Below, piece by piece: positions 40,744-49,773 of a stretch of 64,000 nt of DNA. The stretch is taken from NCBI RefSeq assembly GCF_024172185.1, contig NZ_JAMZEC010000001.1, positions 8,531,001 to 8,595,000 of the forward strand, given 5' to 3'. The notes under the pieces are model-generated. The model had not been told where the DNA came from. It saw only the letters and a list, made by a program, of their open reading frames with translations, and did no database searches. The DNA comes from Nonomuraea roseoviolacea subsp. carminata. GTDB lineage: Bacteria; Actinomycetota; Actinomycetes; Streptosporangiales; Streptosporangiaceae. The first letter of the stretch is position 1, and each line of letters begins with the position of its first letter. A program made the position numbers and the translations under genes.

Positions 40744-41159
40744 ACGCCACGAAGCCGCTCCTGCGCTGGGCGAGCGGCATCATGGTCGCGCTGGGCGTCG
40801 GGCACCTGGTCATCCTGACGGTGACCGGCTGGGAGCACGTCGGCGGCTGGGCGGATCGGGGGCTCTGGGCGGCCGTCCCGCTCGACCTGTCCGGCTCCGC
40901 CGTCAAGACGGCGGCGTCCCTGCAGAACGCGGTCACCTTCTGGGCCGGCCTGGGAAGCTTCGCTGTTCCCCTGGCCCTCCTGGGGGCCCTGATCTGGCGC
41001 CTGGCCGGACGCGGTGTGCCCGTACCCGCCTGGCTGGGCTGGGGCCTGGCGGTGTGGTGCGTGTTCGGCGGAGTCCTGCTGGTGCCCTCCCCGTACTTCG
41101 CCGGGACCGTCGCGGGGCTGCTCGTCGTCCTGGCGGCCCGGAAGCAGGACAGGGCGTGA
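40740..41159 (+). CDS. Small four-helix membrane protein (DUF6463-like)
   Basis: A 139-residue protein with four membrane helices (residues about 10-30, 58-84, 95-112, 115-132), WASGIMVALGVGHLVILTVTG at the start and a polar loop GWEHVGGWADRGLW. It resembles DUF6463-type proteins. ATG 40740 overlaps the DUF2867 stop. Third gene of the TetR-controlled operon. Role unknown. Confidence 0.8.
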   Translation: MNATKPLLRWASGIMVALGVGHLVILTVTGWEHVGGWADRGLWAAVPLDLSGSAVKTAASLQNAVTFWAGLGSFAVPLALLGALIWRLAGRGVPVPAWLGWGLAVWCVFGGVLLVPSPYFAGTVAGLLVVLAARKQDRA

Positions 41160-41230
41160 CGCCGGAGTCGCGACAGGCCCGGCCTGCTCTACGCTGACTG
41201 CGACAAGGGCGACGGGAAAGGGGATGTCGC

Positions 41231-43444
41231 GTGCGGGCCGGTGCCGACGCTTCACGCGCTGCTTCGCTGGACGCCGTCCTTGAACGCATCACCTACGCCA
41301 ACGAGGAGACCGGCTACACTATCGCCCGTGTGGCCACCGAGCGCAGCGGCTCGGAACTGCTGACCGTGGTCGGCCCGCTGCTGGGCGCCCAGGTGGGGGA
41401 GTCGCTGCGGCTGAGCGGACGCTGGACCTCCCACCCTCGCTACGGCCGCCAGTTCGAGGTGTGGTCGTACACCACCGTGCTGCCCGCCACCGTGCAGGGG
41501 ATCCGCCGCTACCTCGGCTCGGGCCTGATCAAGGGGATCGGCCCGAAGATGGCCGAGCGGATCGTCGACCACTTCGGCACCGACACGCTGGAGGTCATCG
41601 AGACCACGCCCGAACGCCTCGTGGAGGTGCCGGGCCTCGGCCCCAAACGGACGAAGATGATCGCCGCCGCCTGGGAGGAACAGAAGATCATCAAAGAGGT
41701 GATGATCTTCCTGCAGGGCGTCGGCGTGTCCACCTCGATCGCCGTGCGCATCTTCAAGGAGTACGGCGAACAGTCCATCACGGTCGTGCGCACCCACCCG
41801 TACCAGCTCGCCGACGACGTGTGGGGCATCGGCTTCAAGACCGCCGACACCATCGCCCAGGCCGTCGGCATCCCGCACGACAGCCCCGAGCGCGTCATGG
41901 CCGGCCTGCGCTACACCCTGTCGCAGGCCGCCGACGACGGCCACTGCTACCTGCCCGCCCCCAATCTCGTCGCCGACGCCGTCAAGATCCTGGACGTGCC
42001 CGCGGCGCTGGTCGCCACCTGCCTGGAGGAGCTGGTCGCGGCCGAGGGCGTGGTGCGCGAGGAGATCCCGGCCGGCGACAACGTCGTGCCCGCCGTCTAC
42101 CTGCCGCCCTTCCACCGGGCCGAGCTGTCGCTGGCCGGCGGCCTGCTGAGCCTGCTGCGCGGCGGCCACGACCGGCTCAAGGCGTTCGCCGAGGTCGACT
42201 GGGAACGCGCCGAGACTTGGCTGGCCGAGCAGACCGGCGCCGAGCTGGCCCCCGAGCAGCGCCAGGCCGTCCGGCTGGCCCTGACCCACAAGGTCGCCGT
42301 GCTGACCGGCGGGCCGGGCTGCGGCAAGAGCTTCACCGTCCGCTCCATCGTCACCCTGGCCCGCGCCAAGCGGGCCCGCGTCATCCTGGCCGCCCCCACC
42401 GGCCGCGCCGCCAAGCGCCTGGCCGAGCTGACCGGCCACGAGGCCACCACCGTCCACCGGCTGCTGCAACTGCGCCCCGGCGGCGAGGCCACCTTCGACC
42501 GCGACAACCCGCTCGACGCCGACCTGGTCGTGGTGGACGAGGCGTCCATGCTCGACCTGCTGCTGGCCAACAAGCTGGTCAAGGCCGTCGCGCCGGGCGC
42601 GCACCTGCTGTTCGTGGGCGACGTCGACCAGCTCCCCTCGGTCGGCGCGGGCGAGGTGCTCAAGGACCTGCTCGCCGCCGACGACATCCCCCGCGTACGG
42701 CTGACCCAGATCTTCCGCCAGGCGCAGGAGTCGGGCGTGGTCGTCAACGCCCACCGCGTCAACACCGGCCGCCACCCCGTGCTGGAGGGCATGAAGGACT
42801 TCTTCCTGTTCCCCTGCGAGGAGCCCGAGGAGATCGCCCAGCTCACCGTGGACGTCGTCGCCCGGCGCATCCCCCGCAGGTTCGGCCTCGACCCGCGCCG
42901 CGACGTGCAGGTGCTGGCCCCCATGCACCGCGGCGCCGCCGGCGCGGGCGCCCTCAACCTCGCCCTGCAGGAGGCGCTCACCCCCGCCCGCGAGGGCATG
43001 CCCGAACGCCGCTACGGCGGGCGCGTCTTCCGCGTCGGCGACAAGGTCACCCAGCTGCGCAACAACTACGACAAGGGCGCCGCCGGCGTCTTCAACGGCA
43101 CCGTCGGCGTCGTCACCGACCTGCGCCCCGACGAGCACAAGCTGACCGTCCTGACCGACGAGGACGAGGAGGTCGAGTACGCCTTCGACGAGCTCGACGA
43201 GCTCGCCCACGCCTACGCCGTCTCCATCCACCGCTCGCAGGGCAGCGAGTATCCCGCCGTGGTGATCCCGCTGGCCACCAGCGCCTGGATGATGCTGCAG
43301 CGCAACCTGCTCTACACCGCCATCACCCGGGCCAAGCGGCTGGTCGTCATCGTCGGCTCGCGCCGCGCGCTGGCCCAGGCGGTGCGCACCAAGGGCGCCG
43401 GGCGGCGGCACACCAGCCTGACGCACCGCATCTCGCGCGGCTGA
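41231..43444 (+). CDS. recD2: RecD2-type ATP-dependent DNA helicase
   Basis: A 737-residue protein, the usual RecD2 length. An N-terminal OB-like domain with YANEETGYTIARV is followed by helix-hairpin-helix repeats (GIGPKMAERIVDHFG, VPGLGPKRTKMIAAAW). Walker A is TGGPGCGKSFT, motif Ia APTGRAAKRL, motif II VVDEASMLD, motif III GDVDQLPSVGAGEVL, motif IV RLTQIFRQA, and the UvrD_C_2 end has SIHRSQGSEYPAVV and YTAITRAK. It moves 5' to 3' on DNA and helps repair without RecBC. Start GTG 41231. Monocistronic. Confidence 0.96.
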   Translation: MRAGADASRAASLDAVLERITYANEETGYTIARVATERSGSELLTVVGPLLGAQVGESLRLSGRWTSHPRYGRQFEVWSYTTVLPATVQGIRRYLGSGLIKGIGPKMAERIVDHFGTDTLEVIETTPERLVEVPGLGPKRTKMIAAAWEEQKIIKEVMIFLQGVGVSTSIAVRIFKEYGEQSITVVRTHPYQLADDVWGIGFKTADTIAQAVGIPHDSPERVMAGLRYTLSQAADDGHCYLPAPNLVADAVKILDVPAALVATCLEELVAAEGVVREEIPAGDNVVPAVYLPPFHRAELSLAGGLLSLLRGGHDRLKAFAEVDWERAETWLAEQTGAELAPEQRQAVRLALTHKVAVLTGGPGCGKSFTVRSIVTLARAKRARVILAAPTGRAAKRLAELTGHEATTVHRLLQLRPGGEATFDRDNPLDADLVVVDEASMLDLLLANKLVKAVAPGAHLLFVGDVDQLPSVGAGEVLKDLLAADDIPRVRLTQIFRQAQESGVVVNAHRVNTGRHPVLEGMKDFFLFPCEEPEEIAQLTVDVVARRIPRRFGLDPRRDVQVLAPMHRGAAGAGALNLALQEALTPAREGMPERRYGGRVFRVGDKVTQLRNNYDKGAAGVFNGTVGVVTDLRPDEHKLTVLTDEDEEVEYAFDELDELAHAYAVSIHRSQGSEYPAVVIPLATSAWMMLQRNLLYTAITRAKRLVVIVGSRRALAQAVRTKGAGRRHTSLTHRISRG

Positions 43445-43589
43445 CGCCTCCTTACCCCGTCTTGACCCGGCGCTGACCTGCGCTTTGACTCCAACAAGTG
43501 ACCGAAATGTGACCGAACTCTCCCAAATGAAACCGCGTCATACATGCATCAGCATTAAGGTTTTTTGGGGGCAGTTTTGACTGACTGCC

Positions 43590-44795
43590 ATGGGGGAGAG
43601 GACAGACTTGAACATCGCGTCTGGTTGGAAGAAGCCCACCGTGGGCATGGCGCTGCTCGCCGTAGCCGCCCTGACGGCTTCGTGCTCGAGCGGCAACGCC
43701 GCCACGGGCAACGCCGGCGCGCCCGACGCCATCACGTCCGCCACGCCGCAGGCGCCGACGATCACCATATCGCCCGCCGAGGGCAGCGCGAAGGTCAGCC
43801 CCGACAAGAAGATCGTCGTCACCGCGTCCGGCGGCGCGCTCGACGAGATCAGCGTCCAGGGCAAGGACGGCGACGACGAGATCGAGGGCAGCTTCAACGC
43901 CGACAAGACCCGCTGGGTCTCCAAGGGCACGCTCAAGCCCTCCACCGGCTACACGGTCACCGCCAAGTCCGGCGTCACCACCGCGACCAGCGCCTTCACC
44001 ACGGTCAAGCCCGAGCGGCCGCTGCAGGTCGCCGACGTCACCCCCAACGCCAAGGGCGAGACGCTCGGCGTCGGCGCGCCCATCATCGTCACCTTCAACC
44101 AGCCGGTCACGCAGAAGGCCAACGTCGAGCGCGCGCTGAAGGTCGAGGCGGAGAAGCCGGTCAAGGGTGCGTGGCGCTGGATCAACGACACCGTCGTCGT
44201 CTACCGCACCGCCACCTACTGGCCGGCCCACCAGAAGATCACCTTCACCGCCGACATCGAGGGCGTCAAGGCCGGCAAGGGCACCTACGGCGTCAAGGAC
44301 TACACCACCGACCTCAAGATCGGCGCGAAGGTCATCAGCAAGGTCAACACCCGCACCCACATGATGTACGTCTACAAGGACGGCAAGCGGGTGCAGACCA
44401 TGCGCATCAGCGCCGGCAAGGGCGACACCCGCGAGTACACCACCACCTCCGGCGTCCACCTCACCATGGAGCGCGGCAACCCTGTCCGGATGATCTCGCC
44501 GGGCCGCAAGAAGGGCGACCCGGGCTACTACGACGTCATGATCAACCACGCGGTCCGCATCTCCAACTCCGGCGAGTACGTCCACGCCAAGGACAACGTC
44601 TGGGCCCAGGGCCGCAGCAACGTCAGCCACGGCTGCGTCAACGCCCGCCCCGACCAGGCCAAGTGGTTCCACGACACCATGCAGCGCGGCGACGTCGTCG
44701 ACATCACCGGCACCAACCGCGAGCTGGAGTGGAACAACGGCTGGGGCTTCTGGCAGATGCCGTTCTCCGAGTGGAAGAAGGGCAGCGCCCTCTAG
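43590..44795 (+). CDS. L,D-transpeptidase lipoprotein (YkuD)
   Basis: A 401-residue protein with a lipobox (LTASCS, Cys32), two Ig-like domains (residues about 55-140 and 150-245) and a YkuD catalytic domain. The domain carries SHGCVNARP, the HxxGC signature with catalytic Cys, preceded by the conserved His in MINHAVRI. It makes 3-3 peptidoglycan cross-links, as LdtMt2-type enzymes do in actinobacteria. Start ATG 43590. A TTTTTTG tract lies just upstream. Monocistronic. Confidence 0.95.
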   Translation: MGERTDLNIASGWKKPTVGMALLAVAALTASCSSGNAATGNAGAPDAITSATPQAPTITISPAEGSAKVSPDKKIVVTASGGALDEISVQGKDGDDEIEGSFNADKTRWVSKGTLKPSTGYTVTAKSGVTTATSAFTTVKPERPLQVADVTPNAKGETLGVGAPIIVTFNQPVTQKANVERALKVEAEKPVKGAWRWINDTVVVYRTATYWPAHQKITFTADIEGVKAGKGTYGVKDYTTDLKIGAKVISKVNTRTHMMYVYKDGKRVQTMRISAGKGDTREYTTTSGVHLTMERGNPVRMISPGRKKGDPGYYDVMINHAVRISNSGEYVHAKDNVWAQGRSNVSHGCVNARPDQAKWFHDTMQRGDVVDITGTNRELEWNNGWGFWQMPFSEWKKGSAL

Positions 44796-44900
44796 CCACC
44801 GCACGCCGGCGACGCCCGCCCCGCGTACGACCTGATGGGTGGTACTGGCGGGCTCAGCCATGCCCTTGGGGACCGCCTGGCTCAAGAGCAGACTGGGGGC

Positions 44901-44985
44901 ATGGGCGGCAACGACCTGGGCGACTTCCTGCGGGCCGGCCGCGCCGCACTCACGCCGGACGAGATCGGTCTGCCGGTCGAGTCCG
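44901..44985 (+). pseudogene. N-terminal stub of an XRE (MmyB-type) regulator in a 355-bp gap
   Basis: The ATG at 44901 opens MGGNDLGDFLRAGRAALTPD, then EIGLPVESGPGR. This matches the start of MmyB-type XRE regulators (compare the intact one at 18.4-19.3 kb, MDNRSQIREFLTSRRARISP), but the RRVPGLRREEVA helix-turn-helix is lost. The frame runs on as basic junk. The rest of the gap 44796-45150 holds no intact gene; a short piece at 45000-45072 faintly resembles a recombinase tail. Confidence 0.45.
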
Positions 44986-45150
44986 GCCCCGGCCGCACTG
45001 GAAGGCCACGAATCCGCACGCGCCCGCGGCAAGAGCATCGGTGGCGCCGGCGTCATCGATCATCAGTCATAACGATCTCCCACTCGCCAGGGGCGACCAT
45101 GCCCGGCACCAGTTCCGGCAGCCACGGCCGCGACGTCTTGTCCTCATCGT

Positions 45151-46010
45151 TCAGCGGGCACGCTCGACGCGGGCTTCGTCCCAGACCGGTTCGTCGCTCT
45201 CGTAGACGGCTCCGTCGGCGCCGAAGATGAGGAAGCGGTCGAAGTCTGCGGCGAACCAGCGGTCATGGGTCACCGCCAGCACGGTGCCGGCGAAGGACGT
45301 GAGGCCCTGTTGCAGGGCCTCGGCGCTGGCCAGGTCGAGGTTGTCGGTGGGTTCGTCGAGCAGCAGCAGCGTCGCGCCCGACAGTTCCAGCAGCAGGATC
45401 TGCAGCCGGGCCTGCTGCCCGCCGGACAGGGTCTCGAACCGCTGATTGGCGGCTGGTGCGAGTTCGTAACGGGCAAGCGCGGCCATGGCTTCGTTCAGCG
45501 TGAGAGCATGCCCGGTCATCACCAGCTCAGCGGGAGTGCGGCCGTGCAGGTCGGGCCGGGCGTGGGTCTGCACGAAGTGGCCGGGCACCACCCGGGCACC
45601 CAGCCGTACAGAACCGCTGTGGCGTACCGAGGGGACCGCGCCGTCCGCCGCTTCGGCCAGCAGCCGGAGGAAATGGGATTTGCCCGAACCGTTGGAGCCG
45701 AGGACGCCCACGCGTTCGCCGTACCAGATCTCGGCGTCGAAGGGCCGCATCAGACCGGTGAGTTCCAGGGCTTCGCACATGATGGCGCGTTTGCCGGTCC
45801 GACCGCCGCGCAGCCGCATCCGGACGTTCTGCCGTTTGGGCGGGCGCTCGGGCGGGCCCGCCTCCTCGAACCGTGCCAACCGCGTGCGGGCGGCCCGGTA
45901 GGCGGAGGCAACGGCATCGTTGTTGGCCGCTGTCTGCCGGAGGGTCTGCACCAGGCGCCTGAGCTTGGCGTGTTCCTCGTCCCAGCGGCGGCGCCCTCGT
46001 CACCGGATCC
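45151..46010 (-). pseudogene. ABC-F ATPase, C-terminal half only
   Basis: The reverse strand reads from the ABC-F linker (RRRWDEEHAKLRRL, KRQNVRMRLRGGRTGKRAI) through a complete second nucleotide-binding domain: Walker A GSNGSGKS, signature LSGGQQAR, Walker B LLLLDEPT, switch VTHDRWF. The first ATPase domain is missing, and an in-frame stop sits at the break near 46010, 30 nt before the LysR stop. ABC-F proteins protect ribosomes from antibiotics and need both domains, so this is a truncated gene. The longest ATG start available would be at 45951. Confidence 0.72.
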
Positions 46011-46039
46011 GGCGCGAGGCCAAGCCGCCTGCCCCCGCG

Positions 46040-46972
46040 CTACGCCTGGTCGCCGCCGGACACCCGGCACGTCCGGGCGGCCCCCGGGTCGACCCGGGCC
46101 TGCCGCGCGAGGAGATCGGCGAAGGCCACGGTGACCGGGTCGGGACGGGTGCGGGTGTAGGCGGCGAGGGTGCGGCGGATCGGCGGGTCGGGGCGGAGCA
46201 GGACGCCGTCGAAGTGCGGCGGGACGATGTTGGCCGGGACCAGCGCCGGACCGAGCCCGGCGGCGGCGAGGAGGGGAACGGCGGAGGTCTGCTCGGCGCG
46301 GATCGCCGCCGGCGGATGGAAGCCCGCTTGGGTGCAGAACTGGTCGAGCAGGTCGGCCAGGCCGTTGCCGGGGGCGTAGTGCACCCAGGCGCGGTCGGCG
46401 AGCTCGGTGAGGGCGACCGTGCCGGTGGAGCGGCCGGCCAGCGGGTCGTCGGCGGGCAGGACGACCGCGAACTCCTCGACGCCGAGTTCGCGGATCGGCC
46501 CCTCCCAGCCGGCGGGCACGGGGCCGACGGCGAGGTCGGCGCGGCCGGCCGCCATGGCGGCCTGCAGCAGGTCGGCGTGCGGGTACTCGCGCAGCCGGAT
46601 CCGCACGCCGGGATGCCGGCGGCGCCAGCTCCGCAGAACCGGCGGCAGAATGCCCAGACTGACCGAGTAGATGGCGGCGACCTCCAGCTCGCCCTCCTCC
46701 AGACCCGCCGCGCGCCGCGCCACCCTGTGCAGGCGCTCGGCCTCGGCCAGCGCGGCGCGGGCGTGCGGCAGCACCGCCCGGCCCATCGGGGTCAGCCGCA
46801 CCGCGCGCGGCAGCCGTTCGAGCAGCGGACCCCCGACCGCGCTCTCCAGCGCCCGCATCTGGTGCGACAGCGCGGGCTGGGTCACGTGCAACTGCTCGGC
46901 CGCGCGGGTGAACGAGCCGGTGTCCACCACGGTGACCAGGTATTCGAGCTGCCGGAGCGTCGGAACCGCCAT
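46040..46972 (-). CDS. LysR-family regulator
   Basis: A 310-residue protein. The LysR HTH is LRQLEYLVTVVDTGSFTRAAEQLHVTQPALSHQMRALE by position (residues 6-43). A substrate-binding domain follows with LRSWRRRHPGVRIRLREYPHADLLQAAMAAGRADLAVGPV. Divergent from the SDR at 47.1 kb with 129 bp between, the classic LysR arrangement, so it likely activates that gene. Its stop is 30 nt from the break in the truncated ABC-F gene. Confidence 0.93.
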   Translation of the reverse strand: MAVPTLRQLEYLVTVVDTGSFTRAAEQLHVTQPALSHQMRALESAVGGPLLERLPRAVRLTPMGRAVLPHARAALAEAERLHRVARRAAGLEEGELEVAAIYSVSLGILPPVLRSWRRRHPGVRIRLREYPHADLLQAAMAAGRADLAVGPVPAGWEGPIRELGVEEFAVVLPADDPLAGRSTGTVALTELADRAWVHYAPGNGLADLLDQFCTQAGFHPPAAIRAEQTSAVPLLAAAGLGPALVPANIVPPHFDGVLLRPDPPIRRTLAAYTRTRPDPVTVAFADLLARQARVDPGAARTCRVSGGDQA

Positions 46973-47101
46973 GAGCAAATGTTATCGCTGCGGTAGAAAA
47001 CAAGCCTTGGACTCATCGTAGGAGGTCGCGAGAGGGTCGGGACATGGCCGCCGGAGACACCAGCGGGCGGCCGATCCCCGACGACTCGAAGGAGTTCTCC
47101 C

Positions 47102-47827
47102 ATGTCCGACGACACCCCTCTCCAGGGACAGCGGCTTGTCGTGGTGGGCGCCGGTTCGCACACCGGGCGCGCCATCGCCAAGGCCGCCTCGGCGGCCGGC
47201 GCCACCGTCGTGCTGGCCGGCCCGGATCCGCGCAAGCTGGAGTGGACGGCCGGTGAGCTGTCCGGGCCGTCCGAGGTGCACGCGCTCGACCTGTCCGACG
47301 AGCGGTCGATCGCCGGCCTCGCCGGACCCCTCGGCCGCTTCGACCACCTCGTCTCCACCGCCGCGATGCCGGCCAACGGCCCGCTGAGAGACCTCGACGC
47401 GGCCGACGTGCGACGGGCGTTCTCGGCCAAGGTGATCGGTCCGCTGCTGCTGGCCAAGCACCTGGCCGGCCAGGTGTCCGAGCACGGCTCGTTCACCTTC
47501 TTCTCCGGTGTGGCCGCCTGGCGCCCGGCGCCCGCGCGCACGGTGATGGCCACCACCAACGGCGCGCTGGCCTTCCTGGTGCAGGCGCTGGCGGTGGAGA
47601 TCGCCCCCATCCGGGTGAACGCCGTCTCTCCCGGCATCGTCGACACCGGCGCCTGGGACGGCCTGGGCGCCGACAAGGAGGCGTTCCTGCGCGGCGTGGC
47701 CGAGCGCAACCCGGCCCGGCGGGTGGGCAGCCAGGAGGACCTGGTCAAGGCGGTGTTCTACGCCATCGACAACCCCTACGTCACCGGCACCGTGCTGCAT
47801 GTCGACGGCGGCGGCCGCCTCGCCTGA
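47102..47827 (+). CDS. SDR-family protein lacking the Tyr-Lys catalytic pair
   Basis: A 241-residue Rossmann-fold protein with VVGAGSHTGRAIAK cofactor loop, an STAAM segment in place of NNAG, IRVNAVSPGIVDTGAW and the closing HVDGGGRLA. Where YxxxK is expected the sequence reads VMATTNGAL, so Tyr and Lys are absent. A known atypical SDR subset has the same NGALEAL feature; it may bind NADP without classical catalysis or use other residues. AAGGAG upstream fixes the start. Divergent from the LysR gene. Confidence 0.87.
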   Translation: MSDDTPLQGQRLVVVGAGSHTGRAIAKAASAAGATVVLAGPDPRKLEWTAGELSGPSEVHALDLSDERSIAGLAGPLGRFDHLVSTAAMPANGPLRDLDAADVRRAFSAKVIGPLLLAKHLAGQVSEHGSFTFFSGVAAWRPAPARTVMATTNGALAFLVQALAVEIAPIRVNAVSPGIVDTGAWDGLGADKEAFLRGVAERNPARRVGSQEDLVKAVFYAIDNPYVTGTVLHVDGGGRLA

Positions 47828-47852
47828 CCCGTCGCATCACCAGGAGCACGTG

Positions 47853-47988
47853 ATGGATCTTCCGTTTGGACGGCACGGTCTTCCTGGTCACCGGAGCCTC
47901 CGCCGGCACCGGGGCGGCCACCGTACGCACCCGTTCTTCCGTCCGGTCGAAGGGACCGGACGGCCCTCCCGGCACGCCGCGCGCGTGA
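47853..47988 (+). pseudogene. Frameshifted SDR N-terminal remnant
   Basis: CAGGAGCACGTG precedes an ATG at 47853. One base out of frame from it the text reads LDGTVFLVTGASAGTGAATV, the opening of a short-chain dehydrogenase including TGxxxGxG. It then dissolves and stops at 47988. A one-base indel separates start and homology, and the remaining 220 codons are missing. It directly follows the intact SDR, so a former SDR tandem is likely. Confidence 0.5.
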
Positions 47989-48012
47989 CCGGCTGATGCG
48001 AGGAGACCACTC

Positions 48013-48654
48013 ATGCGTTCGCGCACCCTTGTCCGTACCGCTGCTGTCCGCACCGCCGTCGTCGCCGTGGCGGCGAGCCTCGCGGGCGGCGTCGCCACGG
48101 CCGCCCACGCCCACGACGGCAACCGGCCCCAGCTCTCGCACGCCTGGCCGCAGCGCCTCATCGACCGCTCACCCGATCTGGTCCAGCCCGGGCAGATCAC
48201 CGTGGACCGCTCGATCGGCGCCGCGCGCGCGGCCCAGGAGGTCCACCTGGCCCAGCAGCTGTACACGTTCTGGAACACGGGGCAGCGCAAGTACCTCGAC
48301 GCCGCGATCAGCCCGCGCTTCAAGGACAACACCCTTCCGGCGGGCCGCCCGCAGGGCCCCGCGGGCCCGCTCTTCGCCTCGACGAACTTCCGTGCCGCCG
48401 TGCCGGACCTGACCTGCGAGCTGTCCGACCTGCTGGTCACGGGCGACAAGATCACCGCCCGGTTGGTCTTCCGCGGCCACTTCACCGGCACCTTCAACGG
48501 CATCCAGGGCAAGGGCCAACGCGTCGGCTTCGACGCCATCGACATCCAGCACGTCGGCCGCGACAAGATCGTCGAGGACTGGCACATCGAGGACAACGAG
48601 ACGCTGCTGAACCAGCTCGGAGCGGGCGGCGTCACCGCGCCCTCAGGGCGGTGA
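48013..48654 (+). CDS. Secreted SnoaL-like (ester cyclase-type) protein
   Basis: A 213-residue protein with an N-terminal Sec signal (RTAVVAVAASLAGGVATAAHAH, cleavage near residue 33) and a SnoaL-like NTF2 fold: ARAAQEVHLAQQLYTFWNTGQ, ARLVFRGHFTGTFNGI, VGFDAIDIQHVGRDKIVEDWHIED. Secretion is unusual for this family, which mostly works in the cytosol on polyketides. No partner gene. It sits between the SDR remnant and the erythromycin esterase remnant. Confidence 0.88.
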   Translation: MRSRTLVRTAAVRTAVVAVAASLAGGVATAAHAHDGNRPQLSHAWPQRLIDRSPDLVQPGQITVDRSIGAARAAQEVHLAQQLYTFWNTGQRKYLDAAISPRFKDNTLPAGRPQGPAGPLFASTNFRAAVPDLTCELSDLLVTGDKITARLVFRGHFTGTFNGIQGKGQRVGFDAIDIQHVGRDKIVEDWHIEDNETLLNQLGAGGVTAPSGR

Positions 48655-48767
48655 CGCCGCCCTGCCCGGGCCGGCAGTCCGCGTGACCACACCGTCGTCG
48701 ACGCCTGCGCTCCCGTATCGGTGCCCTTCCCCCTGCATCGCGCCATCCGAGAGACGAGCGACTCATC

Positions 48768-49003
48768 ATGCCTTCGAACACCACCGGCCGAAACGCGACC
48801 GCCGACTGGTTCGCCCGACACGCGGCGCCCCTCACCACGCTGGACCCCGACGTCTGCCCGCCGACCTGTCGGTGCGCGACCGGTACATGGCCGAAACGGT
48901 GCGGTGGCACCTGGCCCGCTCCGCCCCCGGCACCCGCATGGTGCTGGCGGCGCACAACAACCACATCCAGAAACACCCGGTTGGTTTCGTCGGTGACGAG
49001 TAG
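48768..49003 (+). pseudogene. Erythromycin esterase homologue with large internal deletion
   Basis: The ATG at 48768 starts an N-terminal piece TADWFARHAAPLTTLDPDV, as in EreA-family esterases. At about 48855 this frame is lost and another frame reads SVRDRYMAETVRWHL, ARSAPGTRMVLAAHNNHIQK to a TAG at 49001-49003, the C-terminal active-site region of the same family. Some 250 residues between are gone. It can no longer hydrolyse macrolide lactones. Confidence 0.6.
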
Positions 49004-49078
49004 CAGCGTTTGTAGGGCAGTTCTGACAGCGCTAGATTCCGATACCCGCCAGTAATGTCGGTGAGAAATGACAGCGCA

Positions 49079-49489
49079 TCAGAGATGTGAATCGGCTGAA
49101 CCGTCGTAGGCTCGGCGAGCTGCGGTGATGGCAGGGGCCGCGAGACGGGCCCAGTCCGTGAGCGCTTCGAGGGGCTCGCGTATGTCTTCGATCAATGGAG
49201 TAGTGGCGTACTCGACTCGCGGTGGGGAATCCGGGTGCACGGTTCGCGTGATGAGCCCATTGCGTTCGAGATCGCGCAAGCTGACGGTCAGCATGCGACG
49301 GCTGATGCCCGTGATCGCGCGCTCCAGCTGGGTGAAGCGGCGTGGACCGTTGCCCAGTTCGACCAGTACCTGAGCGCTCCACTTGCCGCCGATCAAGTTC
49401 AGGACCTCGGGCAGCGGGCAATCGTCAGGGGCGGGTGCCGTCGTCGCGGGCGTGAGCTGGTTTGTTACTGCGGTGTTCCGTTGCGACAA
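49079..49489 (-). CDS. HxlR-family winged-helix regulator
   Basis: A 136-residue protein. It has the HxlR core CPLPEVLNLIGGKWSAQVLVELGNGPRRFTQLERAI by position (about 24-59) with the single conserved Cys, then RRMLTVSLRDLERNGLITR. HxlR regulators often sense aldehydes or quinones via the Cys. Start ATG 49489, with a perfect inverted repeat 38 nt upstream. Codons are less GC-rich than around, so this gene may have arrived with the transposon next to it. Confidence 0.9.
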   Translation of the reverse strand: MSQRNTAVTNQLTPATTAPAPDDCPLPEVLNLIGGKWSAQVLVELGNGPRRFTQLERAITGISRRMLTVSLRDLERNGLITRTVHPDSPPRVEYATTPLIEDIREPLEALTDWARLAAPAITAARRAYDGSADSHL

Positions 49490-49526
49490 GAAAGTGCCTT
49501 CTTCCGAAGCTCTCTAAGCTTGCGTC

Positions 49527-49550
49527 ACGATTGATCCCGTTATCAATCGT
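49527..49550. promoter_or_regulatory. Inverted repeat upstream of hxlR
   Basis: ACGATTGAT (49527-49535) and ATCAATCGT (49542-49550) form a perfect 9-bp inverted repeat around CCCGTT, in an AT-rich stretch 38 nt from the HxlR start. Likely HxlR operator. The rest of the gap 49551-49773 shows no gene; 49690-49710 has an imperfect AGGAG/CCTCCT dyad. Confidence 0.5.
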
Positions 49551-49773
49551 AACGGTCCTGCGTGCAGGCAGGATCATCGTGAACAGATGAGGAACAACAC
49601 GTGCCCATCGCACGCAGCAATGGTTTCAAGGGGTCCCGGTAGCAATGAAGAAATTTCCAACGAAGTAGCCTCTGATCTGCTGTAACAGAGGAGTTGACCT
49701 CCTGTGGCGGATTGATGATCATTGCCGCTACGGTCGTTCCGGTTTTGTCCGGTACGGCACGTGGAGTGGTGCA

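Noticed and set aside
41252..43426. A 724-codon open frame on the reverse strand
   Set aside because: It lies wholly antisense to recD2, whose motifs are complete. The reverse frame is a composition shadow of GC-rich codons.
45000..45072. A serine-recombinase tail (SARARGKSIGG)
   Set aside because: Only about 20 residues with weak resemblance; not enough to call a resolvase fragment.
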